NCBI GenBank assembly: GCA_963825255.1
Contig: CAWGSF010000009.1
Span: forward strand, 186,001-250,000
From: JAIBJN01 sp963825255
GTDB lineage: Bacteria > Actinomycetota > Thermoleophilia > Gaiellales > Gaiellaceae
Direction of reading: 5' to 3'
DNA length: 64,000 nt
Shown here: positions 43,444-52,410 of the stretch, piece by piece
How the letters are laid out: each line of letters opens with the position of its first letter
How positions within the stretch are numbered: the stretch's first letter is position 1
Made by a program: the position numbers and the translations under genes
Notes under the pieces: model-generated
The model's database searches: none
What the model was told of the DNA's origin: nothing
What the model saw: only the letters and a program-made list of their open reading frames with translations

Positions 43444-46400
43444 TTGGAGTTTCGGATCCTCGGGCCGGTCGAGGCGCTCGACCATGAGGGCCGCACGCTC
43501 GAGCTGCCTCGTGGCCGGCCCCGGACGCTGCTCGCCCTGCTCCTCATTCACAGCGGGGAGGTCGTGCCCACCGATCGGGTGATCGAGGAGCTCTGGAGCG
43601 ACAAGCTTCCGGCAAATCCGCACAACGCCCTTCAGGTCGTCGCTTCCAGGCTTCGCAAGGCCATCGGGAGCGATGTCGTCCTCTCCGAGGCGGGCGGCTA
43701 CGGGCTCCGGCTCGCGCCCGGGGACCGCGATTCGGACCGTTTCGAGGAGCTGCTGGCGAAGGGGAGAGGCGAGCTCGAGCGCCGGGACGCTGCCAACGCT
43801 GCCGGGACTCTCCGGACGGCGCTGGCGCTCTGGCGTGGCCCCGCGCTCGCCGACGTCCGCTTCGAGATGTTCGCGCAGGCGGAGGTCGCTCGCCTGGAGG
43901 AGCTCCGGCTCGCTTGCTCCGAGGCGCGGATCGATGCGGACCTGGCGCTGGGCCGCCATGGGGACGTCCTCGGCGAGCTCGAGGCGCTCGTGGCCGAGCA
44001 CCCCCTGAGCGAGCACTTACGCGGGCAGCTCATGCTCGCGCTCTACCGATCCGGTCGCCAGGCGGAGGCACTCGCTGCGTACAGCGAGGCTCGACGCATG
44101 CTCGTCGGAGAGCTCGGGATCGACCCGTCCCCGGAGCTAAGGGAGCTCGAACAGTCGATCCTCCGGCAGGAAGCGGGCCTCCCGGCAGTCCTGCCCGAGT
44201 CGCCCGCGGCCCCGGCAAGGGCGCTCCGGCGGAGGGTCACGTGCCTCGTGGCGGATCTCTCCGGCTCGGCTGAGCTGGGCGAACTGCTCGACCCTGAGAT
44301 CCTCAGGCCCCTCCTCGTCCGCTGCCACGAAGCGATGCAAATGGTCTGCGAGAAGTACGGAGGCGCCGTGCACGACTCCATCGGCGAAGGCGTCGTTGCA
44401 GTCTTCGGGATGCCCGTTGCGCACGAGGACGACGCCCTGCGCGCCGTTCGGGCGGCCGTCGAGATGCGCGCGAGACTGGCCGAGCTCGGCGCCGAGCTCG
44501 AGCCCTCTGTCGGTATCCAGCTCGTTGCGCGCACGGGCGTGAACACGGGTGAGGTGGTGACCCCGGGCGAGGGAGAGGCCCGAACGCTCGTCCTCGGCCG
44601 CGCGGGCAGTGTCGCCGCACGCCTGGAGCAGGCGGCAGGCCCCGGCGAGATCCTGCTCGGCGAGGCGACGCGCTCGCTCGTCCGCGATTCGGTCCGACTG
44701 GAACGCGCCCCGGTGGTCGTCTCGGTCGAGCCGACGCCGATTCGCGCCTTTCGCCTCGTCGAAGTAGTGGCCGCGACCGCTCCGATCGAGCCGCGCCTCG
44801 AAACCCCCTTCTTCGGCCGCGAGCCCGAGCTCCGCCTTCTTCGGGACGCGTTCGATCGGTCAGTCGCCGACTCGGCCTGCCACCTCGTGACCGTGCTGGG
44901 AGAGCCCGGGATCGGGAAGTCGAGGCTCATGCACGAGCTGCGGCCACTCCTCGGGCCGGAGGCGATGGTACTCGTGGGCCGTTGTCCAGCGTACGGAGAG
45001 GGGATCACGTACTGGCCCGTCCGCGAGATGGTCCTCCAGGCGGCGGGACGAGGCACGATCGACGAGCTCGTTCGCGAGCTCGACGATGGACCAGTCGTCG
45101 CCCGCCGAGTGGCCGCGGCTCTGGGCCTCGAAGAAGGGGTCGCGGGCGAGGAGACGCTCTGGGCGCTCCGACGCCTCTTCGCGGCGATCGCCACCGGGCG
45201 GCCGCTGGTGCTCGTCTTCGAAGACGTCCACTACGGGGAGCCCGCACTCGTGGAGGTCGTCGACCATCTGGCGAGCTGGATCCGCGACGCTCCCGTCCTC
45301 CTCCTCTGCCTTGCGCGACCGGAGCTGCTCGATTCGCGCCCCGCCTGGGCAGGGGGGCTGAGGAACGCCGCCTCGCTCACCCTCGGCCCGCTCACGGCCG
45401 AGGAGAGCCGCGAGCTCCTCGTCGCGCTCGCCGGCCGACCGCTCGAGGAAGCCCGGCTCGAGCGCATCGCGGAAACGGCGGGCGGGAACCCCCTCTTCCT
45501 CGAGCAGCTTCTTGCTCACGTCGGCGAGCGCGGCACGGAGGGCGCAGAGCCGGGCCTGCCACCCGTCCTCCAGGGGCTGCTGGCCGCTCGACTCGACCTG
45601 CTCGACCCGCCGGAGCGATCCTTCCTCGAGCACGGGGCGATCGAGGGCGAGGTCTTCCACATCGGGTCGGTGCTCGCCGTCTCCGAGGATCTGTCTCGCG
45701 CCGACGCGGAGGGCGTTCTGCGCGAGCTCCTGCGACGGGATCTCCTCCGCCCGGAGACGTCCGCACTCACCGGAGAGGACGCCGTGAGGTTCCGCCACGA
45801 GCTCATCCGCGACGCGGCCTACGACGCCTTGCCGAAGGCCTCGCGGGCGAGACTCCACGAGCGCCACGCCTCTTGGCTCCAGAGCCTCGGTCCGCCGGCG
45901 CCCGAGCAGGACGCCCGCATCGGCTTCCACCTCGAGCGTGCTTCTCTCCTGGCCCGCGAGGCCGGGGTCGAGGACGAGGAGGTACACGACCTCGCGGTCC
46001 ACGCCGGGGAGCGGCTGGCCGAGGCCGCCCGTCAGGCTCATGCCCGCGGCGACCTGTCGGGCGAGATCGGCTTCCTCGAGCGCGCCGTCGAGCTGCTGGG
46101 GTCGAGCGAGCCCGCAGCGGCGGAGCTCCTACCGGCGCTCGGATCAGCCCTCTCGGAAGCAGGAACGTTCGACCACGCAGCCGACGTGGCGGCGCGGGCG
46201 GTCGAGCTCGGCGAGCGGCTCGGCCTGCCGCTCGTACGCTGGCGCGCGATGGTCGAGAGCGAGCGCCTGCGGCTTTATCGTCATCCGGAGTCGGTCGACG
46301 TCGGCGCGACGATCGCCGTCGCCGAGGCGGCCGCGAACGCGCTTCGGGAGCTGGGCGACGACCTCGGGCTTTCCCGCGCGTCGTACCTGATGTGCGATCT

Positions 46401-47253
46401 CGCCTGGACGACCGGCCGGACTGAGGTAACCGGCGAGCACGCCGAGCGGGCGGTCGAGCACGCCCGCCGCGCCGGTATCGGCTTCGAAGTGGCCGCCGCC
46501 CTCAACTTCATCGCCTCGCTCGTCGAGGGCCGAACGCCCGTCTCCGAGGCGCTCTCGCGCTGCGTCGACCTGGAGCGAGAGGTGGTGGGTCACCGCGCAG
46601 CTGAGCTGAGCTTTCTCGGCTGCCGTTCCGTGCTCGCGGCGATGGCGGGGCGCGTCAGCGAGGCGCGCGAGGGCATGGCGCGGTCGCGAGCAGGTCTTGA
46701 GGAACTCGGTCTCCACGAGGCCTCGGCCTGGATGGCCCTCATGGACGCGCAGGCCGAGATGCTCGCCGGGAATCCGGTGGCCGCGGCGAGGGCCGCCAAC
46801 GATACCCAGCGGATCACGGAGGCGATCGGCGACCGGTGGTTCCTCTCGGCGGCCCTCGTCGACTATGCGCACGCGGTTCTCGCCCAGGAGCGCCTCGACG
46901 AGGCAGTGGCGGCCGTCGAGGCCATCGAAACCGCCCCCGCGCCGAGCGACGTGGAGTGGCTGGTCAAGCGCCACACCGCACGGGGAAAGCTCGCAGCGGC
47001 CCGGGGCGAAGCCGAGCACGCGGTGTCCGAGGCCGAGCAAGCCGTCAAGCTCGCCGACCGAACGGACCTCATCGTGTATTGCGCCGACGCCTACCGCGTC
47101 CTCGCGGAGGTCCGACTGAGCGCCGGCCGGTCGCACGAGGCGGAAGAGGCAGCCGAGAGATCGCTCGAGCTCTCCGAGGCGAAGGAGAACGTCGCCGCGG
47201 CCTCACAGGCGCGGCGACTCCTGGACAGGCTCCGAACCCAGGCCGAGGCCTAG
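43444..47253 (+). CDS. SARP/BTAD - cyclase-like - NB-ARC ATPase - TPR regulator (AfsR-like giant)
   Basis: A single open frame of 1269 residues. Residues 1-95 are an OmpR-like winged helix ('FRILGPVEAL', 'RPRTLLALLLIHSGEVV', 'NALQVVASRLRKAIG'), and about 100-245 a bacterial transcriptional activation domain. About 262-450 is a class III cyclase-like domain, where D271 is kept in 'VADLSGSA' but the second metal Asp is Glu315 ('SIGEGVVAVFG') and the Asn of the N-x3-R pair is Ser ('SVAARLEQ'), so catalysis is doubtful. An ATPase follows (Walker A 'LGEPGIGKSRL', 'LVFEDVHYGE'), then TPR helices to the end. The TTG start has GGAGGGGG just upstream. It is a likely ATP-switched transcription factor, perhaps controlling the divergent permease operon. 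Confidence 0.88.
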   Translation: MEFRILGPVEALDHEGRTLELPRGRPRTLLALLLIHSGEVVPTDRVIEELWSDKLPANPHNALQVVASRLRKAIGSDVVLSEAGGYGLRLAPGDRDSDRFEELLAKGRGELERRDAANAAGTLRTALALWRGPALADVRFEMFAQAEVARLEELRLACSEARIDADLALGRHGDVLGELEALVAEHPLSEHLRGQLMLALYRSGRQAEALAAYSEARRMLVGELGIDPSPELRELEQSILRQEAGLPAVLPESPAAPARALRRRVTCLVADLSGSAELGELLDPEILRPLLVRCHEAMQMVCEKYGGAVHDSIGEGVVAVFGMPVAHEDDALRAVRAAVEMRARLAELGAELEPSVGIQLVARTGVNTGEVVTPGEGEARTLVLGRAGSVAARLEQAAGPGEILLGEATRSLVRDSVRLERAPVVVSVEPTPIRAFRLVEVVAATAPIEPRLETPFFGREPELRLLRDAFDRSVADSACHLVTVLGEPGIGKSRLMHELRPLLGPEAMVLVGRCPAYGEGITYWPVREMVLQAAGRGTIDELVRELDDGPVVARRVAAALGLEEGVAGEETLWALRRLFAAIATGRPLVLVFEDVHYGEPALVEVVDHLASWIRDAPVLLLCLARPELLDSRPAWAGGLRNAASLTLGPLTAEESRELLVALAGRPLEEARLERIAETAGGNPLFLEQLLAHVGERGTEGAEPGLPPVLQGLLAARLDLLDPPERSFLEHGAIEGEVFHIGSVLAVSEDLSRADAEGVLRELLRRDLLRPETSALTGEDAVRFRHELIRDAAYDALPKASRARLHERHASWLQSLGPPAPEQDARIGFHLERASLLAREAGVEDEEVHDLAVHAGERLAEAARQAHARGDLSGEIGFLERAVELLGSSEPAAAELLPALGSALSEAGTFDHAADVAARAVELGERLGLPLVRWRAMVESERLRLYRHPESVDVGATIAVAEAAANALRELGDDLGLSRASYLMCDLAWTTGRTEVTGEHAERAVEHARRAGIGFEVAAALNFIASLVEGRTPVSEALSRCVDLEREVVGHRAAELSFLGCRSVLAAMAGRVSEAREGMARSRAGLEELGLHEASAWMALMDAQAEMLAGNPVAAARAANDTQRITEAIGDRWFLSAALVDYAHAVLAQERLDEAVAAVEAIETAPAPSDVEWLVKRHTARGKLAAARGEAEHAVSEAEQAVKLADRTDLIVYCADAYRVLAEVRLSAGRSHEAEEAAERSLELSEAKENVAAASQARRLLDRLRTQAEA

Positions 47254-47278
47254 AACTCGGTTCAGGATCGAGTTCTTT
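47252..47278. terminator. Bidirectional terminator-like hairpin between convergent genes
   Basis: AGAACTCG (47252-47259) pairs perfectly with CGAGTTCT (47269-47276) around GTTCAGGAT and is followed by TT on the plus strand. It spans the 23-nt gap between the SARP gene's stop and the stop of the 2-oxoglutarate dehydrogenase gene. Confidence 0.6.
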
Positions 47279-50105
47279 AGAAGGCGCCCAGGGCCTCGCG
47301 GGCGATCCGGTCCTGCTCGAGCGAATGCGCCGTCGGGTAGCCCTCGCTCGTGCTCGCGCGCCACGGACGCCCCACGTAGCGAAGGTCGACCTCGGCCGGG
47401 AGCCCTTCCTCCAGCCGGTGGCGGATCGCCCGCCAGGCGCCCATGTTCTGGGGCTCCTCCTGCGTCCAGACCACCTCGCTCACGTTGGGATAGCGAGAGA
47501 GCAGCTCGTCGTAGGCCGCCACGGGGAACGGGTAGAGCTGCTCGAGGCGGGCGACGGCGACGTCCTCCATCTCCCCGAACTCCTCGTGGCCGACGATGTC
47601 GTAGTAGACCTTGCCGGAGCAGAGAACGAGGCGCCCGATCTCGCGCTTCTCGTCGGCGTCGAGCCGCGTGTCGTCGATGACCGCGCGGAAGCCGCCCAGG
47701 GCGAGCTCCTCGAGGCTGGACACGGCCTCCTTGTGGCGCAGGAGCCCCTTCGGCGTCAGGAAGATGATCGGCCGCGCCTTCGAGTGCAGCGCCTGGCGTC
47801 GCAGCGCGTGGAAGTACTGCGCCGCCGTGGAGGGATTGACGATACGAACGTTCTCCTGCGCGGCGAGCTGCATGAACCGCTCGAGCCGCGCGCTCGAATG
47901 CTCGGGCCCGCTCCCTTCGTAGCCGTGCGGGAGAAGGAGCGACAGCCGGGAGCTCTGACCCCACTTCGAGAGGCCGGAGACGATGAACTGGTCGACGATC
48001 ACCTGGGCCGCGTTGACGAAGTCGCCGTACTGCGCCTCCCAGAGGACGAGCGCCCTGGGCACGGCGACCGAGTAGCCGTACTCGAAGCCGAGGGCCGCCG
48101 TCTCCGAGAGCGGCGAGTTGTAGACCTGAAAAGGTGCCGCCGCGGCGGGGAGGTGCCGCATCGGCGTGTACGTGCCGCCCGTCTCGTAGTCGTGCAGGAC
48201 GAGGTGGCGGTGCGAGAAGGTGCCGCGCTCGGTGTCCTGACCGGTGAGGCGGACCGGCGTCCCGTCGCTCAGGAGGCTCGCGAAGGCGAGACTCTCGGCC
48301 TGCCCCCAGTCGATCCCGCCCTCGTCGCCCATGGCCTCGCGCCGGCGGCCGAGCACTCCCTCCAGCTTGGGGTGCAAGGTGAACCCGGGCGGGAGCGCCA
48401 GGAGCTGGTCGTTGAGCTCGCGGAGCGTGCCGGCAGGAACCGCCGTGTCGATCTGGGCGTCGGCGCCGCGGCCGATCAGCCGCTCCTTGCGCCGCGGGCC
48501 CGCACCGAGGCTCTCGCGCAGCGCCTCGTGCGCCGCCCGCATCCGCTCGCGCACCTCGAGGAGCGCCTCGTCGGCCTCGGCGGGCGTGACGACCCCCGCC
48601 TCGATCAGCGTCTCGGCATACAGCTCGCGCACCGAGGGGTGGTTCTCGATGCGCTTGTACATGAGCGGCTGGGTGTAGCTCGGCTCGTCGCCCTCGTTGT
48701 GGCCGAAACGGCGGTAGCCGATGAGGTCGACGACGACGTCGTGGCGGAACCGCTCGCGGAAGGCCATGGCGAGCCGGATCGCCGAGAGCGCGGCCTCCGC
48801 GTCGTCGGCGTTCACGTGGACGATCGGCATGTCGAAGCCCTTGGCGAGGTCGCTCGAGTACCGGGTCGAGCGGCCCTCCTCGGGGTCGGTCGTGAAGCCG
48901 ACCTGGTTGTTGGCGATCAGATGGAGCGTCCCGCCCGTCGTGTAGCCGTCGAGCGCCTGGAGGTTGAGCGTCTCGGCGACGACGCCCTGACCCGGGAACG
49001 CCGCGTCGCCGTGGATGAGGACGGCGAGCGCCGAGGTCGGATCGTGGTCACCGGCGGGCGTGTCGTGGTTCGTCTGCACCGCCCGGGTCTCGCCCTCGAC
49101 GACGGGGTCGACGTACTCGAGGTGGCTCGGGTTGGAGACGAGCGAGACGGTGACTTCGCCGTGCTCGGTCGTCCGCGTGCCGTGGGCGCCTAGGTGATAC
49201 TTGACGTCGCCAGAGCCGCTCTCGATGTCCGCGGTGACGGCCTCGAGCAGGCGCTCGCCCTCGAACTCGCGCAGGATGACGTCCACCGGCCGCCCGACCG
49301 TGTGGGCGACGACGCTGAGCCGCCCCCGATGGGCCATGCCGATGACGACGGCGTGGGCCCCGTCCGCCGCGGCGAGCTCGATCGCCTCGTCGAGCATCGG
49401 GACCATGACGTCGAGACCCTCGATGGAGAACTGCTTCTGCCCGAGGAACGCCCTGCGCAGGTAGCGCTCGAAGCCCTCGACCTCGGACAGCCGCCGCAGG
49501 AGGCTCTTGCGCTCGTCCGGGGGGAGGGGTTGCCGGTAGCGGCCCGACTCGATCGCTGCGCGGAGCCAGACGCGCTGCTCGTGGCTCGAGATGTGCTCGA
49601 TCCCGTAGGCGATCGTCCCGCAGTACGTCTCGCGCAGATGCGGAAGCGCCTCGGCCAGGGTCTCGCCGGGAACGTGCAGCCGAAGAAGCGGCGCCGGGAT
49701 CTGCGCCTGGAGCTCCGGCGTCAACGGTGGCTCGAGTCGGTCGGGGTCGAGCGCGGGATCGCCGAGCGGCTCGGTCCCGAGAGGGTCGAGCCTCGCGGCC
49801 AGGTGGCCGTGCGTCCTGTGCGCCTTTACCAGGGACATCGCCGCGGCGACGCCACCCAGGAGGGTGAGGTCGGGCGGAGCCTCCGCGGGCGGCGGGGCGA
49901 GCGCCTGCGCGCCGTTCCCGTCGGGGACGCCGTCCGGATGGAGCTCCAGCCACCGCTTGACGACCGGATGGCTCTCGAGGACCTCCGGGCTCGACTCGAA
50001 CAGCCTGCGCCACTCAGGATCGACAGTCTCGGGAGCCGCCAGGTACTGCGCGAGCAGCTCCTGGACGAAGCCGCTGTTGAGATCGTCGAACTGCTCGGTT
50101 TCCAC
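47277..50105 (-). CDS. sucA: 2-oxoglutarate dehydrogenase E1 component
   Basis: This 942-residue ThDP enzyme decarboxylates 2-oxoglutarate in the TCA cycle. The N-terminal signature 'LNSGFVQELLAQYLAAPETVDPEWRRLF' is followed by 'AHRTHGHLAARLDPLG'. Substrate and ThDP residues lie in 'VIGMAHRGRLSVVAHTVG', 'HGDAAFPGQGVVAETLNL' and 'HLIANNQVGFTT', and the C-terminal 'LVLWEAQYGDFVNAAQVIVDQFI' and 'QEEPQNMGAW' are also present. It lacks the N-terminal succinyltransferase domain of the mycobacterial KGD-type proteins, so a separate E2 must exist elsewhere. The GTG start is 52 nt from the divergent DUF4395 gene. Confidence 0.94.
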   Translation of the reverse strand: METEQFDDLNSGFVQELLAQYLAAPETVDPEWRRLFESSPEVLESHPVVKRWLELHPDGVPDGNGAQALAPPPAEAPPDLTLLGGVAAAMSLVKAHRTHGHLAARLDPLGTEPLGDPALDPDRLEPPLTPELQAQIPAPLLRLHVPGETLAEALPHLRETYCGTIAYGIEHISSHEQRVWLRAAIESGRYRQPLPPDERKSLLRRLSEVEGFERYLRRAFLGQKQFSIEGLDVMVPMLDEAIELAAADGAHAVVIGMAHRGRLSVVAHTVGRPVDVILREFEGERLLEAVTADIESGSGDVKYHLGAHGTRTTEHGEVTVSLVSNPSHLEYVDPVVEGETRAVQTNHDTPAGDHDPTSALAVLIHGDAAFPGQGVVAETLNLQALDGYTTGGTLHLIANNQVGFTTDPEEGRSTRYSSDLAKGFDMPIVHVNADDAEAALSAIRLAMAFRERFRHDVVVDLIGYRRFGHNEGDEPSYTQPLMYKRIENHPSVRELYAETLIEAGVVTPAEADEALLEVRERMRAAHEALRESLGAGPRRKERLIGRGADAQIDTAVPAGTLRELNDQLLALPPGFTLHPKLEGVLGRRREAMGDEGGIDWGQAESLAFASLLSDGTPVRLTGQDTERGTFSHRHLVLHDYETGGTYTPMRHLPAAAAPFQVYNSPLSETAALGFEYGYSVAVPRALVLWEAQYGDFVNAAQVIVDQFIVSGLSKWGQSSRLSLLLPHGYEGSGPEHSSARLERFMQLAAQENVRIVNPSTAAQYFHALRRQALHSKARPIIFLTPKGLLRHKEAVSSLEELALGGFRAVIDDTRLDADEKREIGRLVLCSGKVYYDIVGHEEFGEMEDVAVARLEQLYPFPVAAYDELLSRYPNVSEVVWTQEEPQNMGAWRAIRHRLEEGLPAEVDLRYVGRPWRASTSEGYPTAHSLEQDRIAREALGAF

Positions 50106-50157
50106 GCCTTGCCTTGAGGATAGCGATCGTCCCGACGACGGCTATAAACTTCAGAAA

Positions 50158-50856
50158 GTGAAGCGTGCCCGTACCGCCGACCCGTACCGCGACCTGGACG
50201 TCATCGACGCCCGCGCGCCGCGCTTCAACCAGCTCGTCATCGGCTCCCTGGCACTCGTGGCCTTCCTGACCGGCTGGTGGCCCCTCCTGGCGCTCCTCGC
50301 CGCCCAGCTCGCGATCGGGCTCACGGTGGGGAGGCGCGCCTGCCTTCCCTGCCTCGCCTACTTCGAGCTGATCCAGCCCCGCCTGGGCGAGGGGCCGATC
50401 GAGGACTCCCGGCCGCCGCGGTTCGCCAACATGGTCGGGGTCGTCGTCCTCGGCGCCGCGTCCGTCGCGCTCGCGGCCGGGCTCGACGTCCTCGGCTGGG
50501 CGCTCGGCCTGCTCGTCGCCGGGCTCGCGCTGCTGGCGGCGGTCACGGGCCTCTGCGTCGGCTGCGAGCTCTACCGGATCGGCGCCCGCCTGCGCGGCGT
50601 CCGCTCGCACCGGCTGGACCGGGTCGACCTCGACGACTTCGGGCTCTCGCCCGACGGAGAGGTGGTCGTCCAGTTCACGCACCCGCTCTGCAGCGACTGC
50701 AAGACGCTGGAGCGGCGCCTCCGCGACGAGGGCCGCCGCGTCGTGACGGTGGACGTCTCGGCCCATCCGACCCTGGCACGCAAGTACGGCGTCGCGCTCG
50801 TCCCGACCGCGGTCGAGGTCAACGGGGCGGGGGCAGTTCTGACGCGCCTGGCGTGA
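50158..50856 (+). CDS. DUF4395 membrane domain fused to a thioredoxin-like domain
   Basis: A 232-residue protein. The N-terminal half is a DUF4395 membrane domain: 'DVIDARAPRFNQLVIGSLALVAFLTGWW', then several TM helices containing two CxxC pairs ('RRACLPCLAYFELI' and 'TGLCVGCELYRIG'). The C-terminal half (about 165-232) is a thioredoxin-like fold with 'QFTHPLCSDCKTLERRL', a CxxC at the expected position, and cis-Pro 'VALVPTAV'. A disulfide relay across the membrane or sulfur-transfer chemistry is plausible. GTG at 50158 follows a TATAAA box (50143-50148) by 9 nt, so the message may be nearly leaderless. It overlaps the convergent hypothetical gene by 38 nt. Confidence 0.8.
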   Translation: MKRARTADPYRDLDVIDARAPRFNQLVIGSLALVAFLTGWWPLLALLAAQLAIGLTVGRRACLPCLAYFELIQPRLGEGPIEDSRPPRFANMVGVVVLGAASVALAAGLDVLGWALGLLVAGLALLAAVTGLCVGCELYRIGARLRGVRSHRLDRVDLDDFGLSPDGEVVVQFTHPLCSDCKTLERRLRDEGRRVVTVDVSAHPTLARKYGVALVPTAVEVNGAGAVLTRLA

Positions 50857-51130
50857 TGATGGGGAGCCCGGCGGCGACGGTGCGCGTCCCGCCGACCTCG
50901 TAGACGACGTCCACCGAGTCGTTCTTGCGGTAGGTCCCGGCGACGCCGAAGAACATGCTCGCCCAGCGCATGAGCCCGAGCCGGCCCTCGCGGGCCAGCG
51001 GCTTCGTGAACCGGAGCGCGCCCGGCTCGACGGTGTAGTCGACGCCGGGATCCTGGCGGACGCCGTTGACGAAGACCTCGATCGGCTCCGTCGCGCCGGG
51101 TGGAAGCGGGACGATCCACGCCTCGTCCAT
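50819..51130 (-). CDS. Conserved hypothetical protein
   Basis: A 103-residue protein with beta-rich character: 'EPIEVFVNGVRQDPGVDYTVEPGALRFTKPL', then 'WASMFFGVAGTYRKNDSVDVVYE'. The first part resembles the 'function-of-a-parameter' beta motif seen in phage structural and surface proteins (xVNGxxxxxGxDYxVxxxxLxF), but the gene is short and has no signal peptide or TM helix. ATG at 51130. Its end overlaps the DUF4395 gene by 38 nt in convergent orientation. Function not known. Confidence 0.6.
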   Translation of the reverse strand: MDEAWIVPLPPGATEPIEVFVNGVRQDPGVDYTVEPGALRFTKPLAREGRLGLMRWASMFFGVAGTYRKNDSVDVVYEVGGTRTVAAGLPIITPGASELPPPR

Positions 51131-51164
51131 GCGAGACAGCCTAGAGGTCGGAGGACGGGGAGCA

Positions 51165-51189
51165 CATGGGGGAATCAGGGTCCCCCATG
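51165..51189. repeat. G5/C5 hairpin upstream of coxB, copy 1
   Basis: CATGGGGGA (51165-51173) and TCCCCCATG (51181-51189) form a perfect 9-bp stem around ATCAGGG. A related hairpin lies 137 nt downstream. Both have the sequence GGGGGAATC on the left arm. They could be operators or terminators before the oxidase operon. Confidence 0.55.
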
Positions 51190-51301
51190 CTCAACTCCCC
51201 TCGGCGCGCGAAAACCTCTCCCAGCTTCCGGCGTTGCCGATACGGGTGCCTCCGTCTGGCCGCTCAGAGGAGGTACCTCGTTGGATCCCACTGAACCACA
51301 T

Positions 51302-51327
51302 TTCGGGGGAATCGACACTCCCCCGAA
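51302..51327. repeat. G5/C5 hairpin upstream of coxB, copy 2
   Basis: TTCGGGGGA (51302-51310) pairs perfectly with TCCCCCGAA (51319-51327) around ATCGACAC, 58 nt before the coxB start. It shares the GGGGGAATC ... TCCCCC frame with the hairpin at 51165. In the 255-nt gap 51131-51385 I see no gene, only these two hairpins and the expected promoter region. Confidence 0.55.
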
Positions 51328-51385
51328 CGAGTGACTTTCCTCGCGAGGCTCGCGCCCGTCCAGCCGCGTAGAATCGCAGCGGCTC

Positions 51386-52408
51386 ATGGGGAGGAGGAGG
51401 CTCGCCGTCGTCGCCGCGGCGCTCTGGGCGCTGGCGGTCATGGCCGTACCGGCCGCACTGGCGGCTCCCGGCGGGGTCGGCCCACCGTCGCCGGCGACAC
51501 CCAGCGGCGATGCCATCTCCGGCCTCTACTGGTTCGTGTTCGCCATCTGCGCCGTCGTCTTCGTCGCGGTGGAGACGGCGCTCATCGTCTTCATCATCCG
51601 CTTTCGCCGCCGGCCAGGCGCCGAGGACGCCGAGGGGCCGCAGATCCACGGCAACACGCGGCTCGAGATCATCTGGACGATCATCCCGGCGGTCATCCTC
51701 GTCGGGATCGCCTTCGTCGTCTTCGCGCGGACGCCCGCGGTGCAGGCGACCGGGGGCGATCGCTCCGACGAGCTCGTGATCCGCGTCGAGGCGCACCAGT
51801 TCTACTGGCAGTACGTGTACCCGGAGGGCCAGATCGCGATCAACACCCTCACCCTCCCCATCGACCGGAAGGTGCGGCTCGAGCTCACGTCGTTCGACGT
51901 CAACCACAGCTGGTGGGTGCCCGAGCTGACCGGCAAGAAGGACGCGATCCCGGGGCGGGTGAACGAGCTCCACTTCCGTCCGGTGCGGGAGGGGACGTTC
52001 GAGGGCCACTGCGCCGAGCTGTGCGGGATCCTCCACGCGGTGATGCCGACGACGGTGAAGGTCGTCTCCCAGGCCGAGTACGACAGCTCGCTCGCGCTCC
52101 TCACCGGCCAGGACCAGCCGGGAGCGACGCAGCTCGCGTTGGGAATGGCGACCTGGGACGGCGTCTGCGCCAAGTGCCACGGGCTCGCCGGCGAAGGCGA
52201 CATCGGGCCGCCGATCGCCCACAACGGAACGCTCGCGAACGTCGACGCCCTCACGACGCTCCTCACGGAGGGGCAGGACCGCCCCGGCACCCCGGGGGCC
52301 ATGCCCCCGGTCGGCCTGGGCTGGCCCGCCTACCAGGTGCAGGCGCTCATCGAGTACATCAAGTCGAACGAGACGCTGGCGCCGGCCGCGACCGGAGGGG
52401 CCGGGTAG
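51386..52408 (+). CDS. coxB: Cytochrome c oxidase subunit II with fused cytochrome c domain
   Basis: A 340-residue protein. Residues 1-26 are a signal peptide, and two TM helices follow ('YWFVFAICAVVFVAVETALIVFIIRF', 'IIWTIIPAVILVGIAFVVFA'). The CuA domain has 'AHQFYWQYVYPEG', 'VNHSWWVPEL' and the ligand set 'GHCAELCGILHAVM'. The C-terminal 80 residues hold a c-type heme site 'CAKCHG' with a distal Met in 'GAMPPVG', so this is the caa3-like form that carries its own electron entry. The domain faces outside. It is the first gene of the oxidase operon. Confidence 0.94.
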   Translation: MGRRRLAVVAAALWALAVMAVPAALAAPGGVGPPSPATPSGDAISGLYWFVFAICAVVFVAVETALIVFIIRFRRRPGAEDAEGPQIHGNTRLEIIWTIIPAVILVGIAFVVFARTPAVQATGGDRSDELVIRVEAHQFYWQYVYPEGQIAINTLTLPIDRKVRLELTSFDVNHSWWVPELTGKKDAIPGRVNELHFRPVREGTFEGHCAELCGILHAVMPTTVKVVSQAEYDSSLALLTGQDQPGATQLALGMATWDGVCAKCHGLAGEGDIGPPIAHNGTLANVDALTTLLTEGQDRPGTPGAMPPVGLGWPAYQVQALIEYIKSNETLAPAATGGAG

Positions 52409-52410
52409 GC

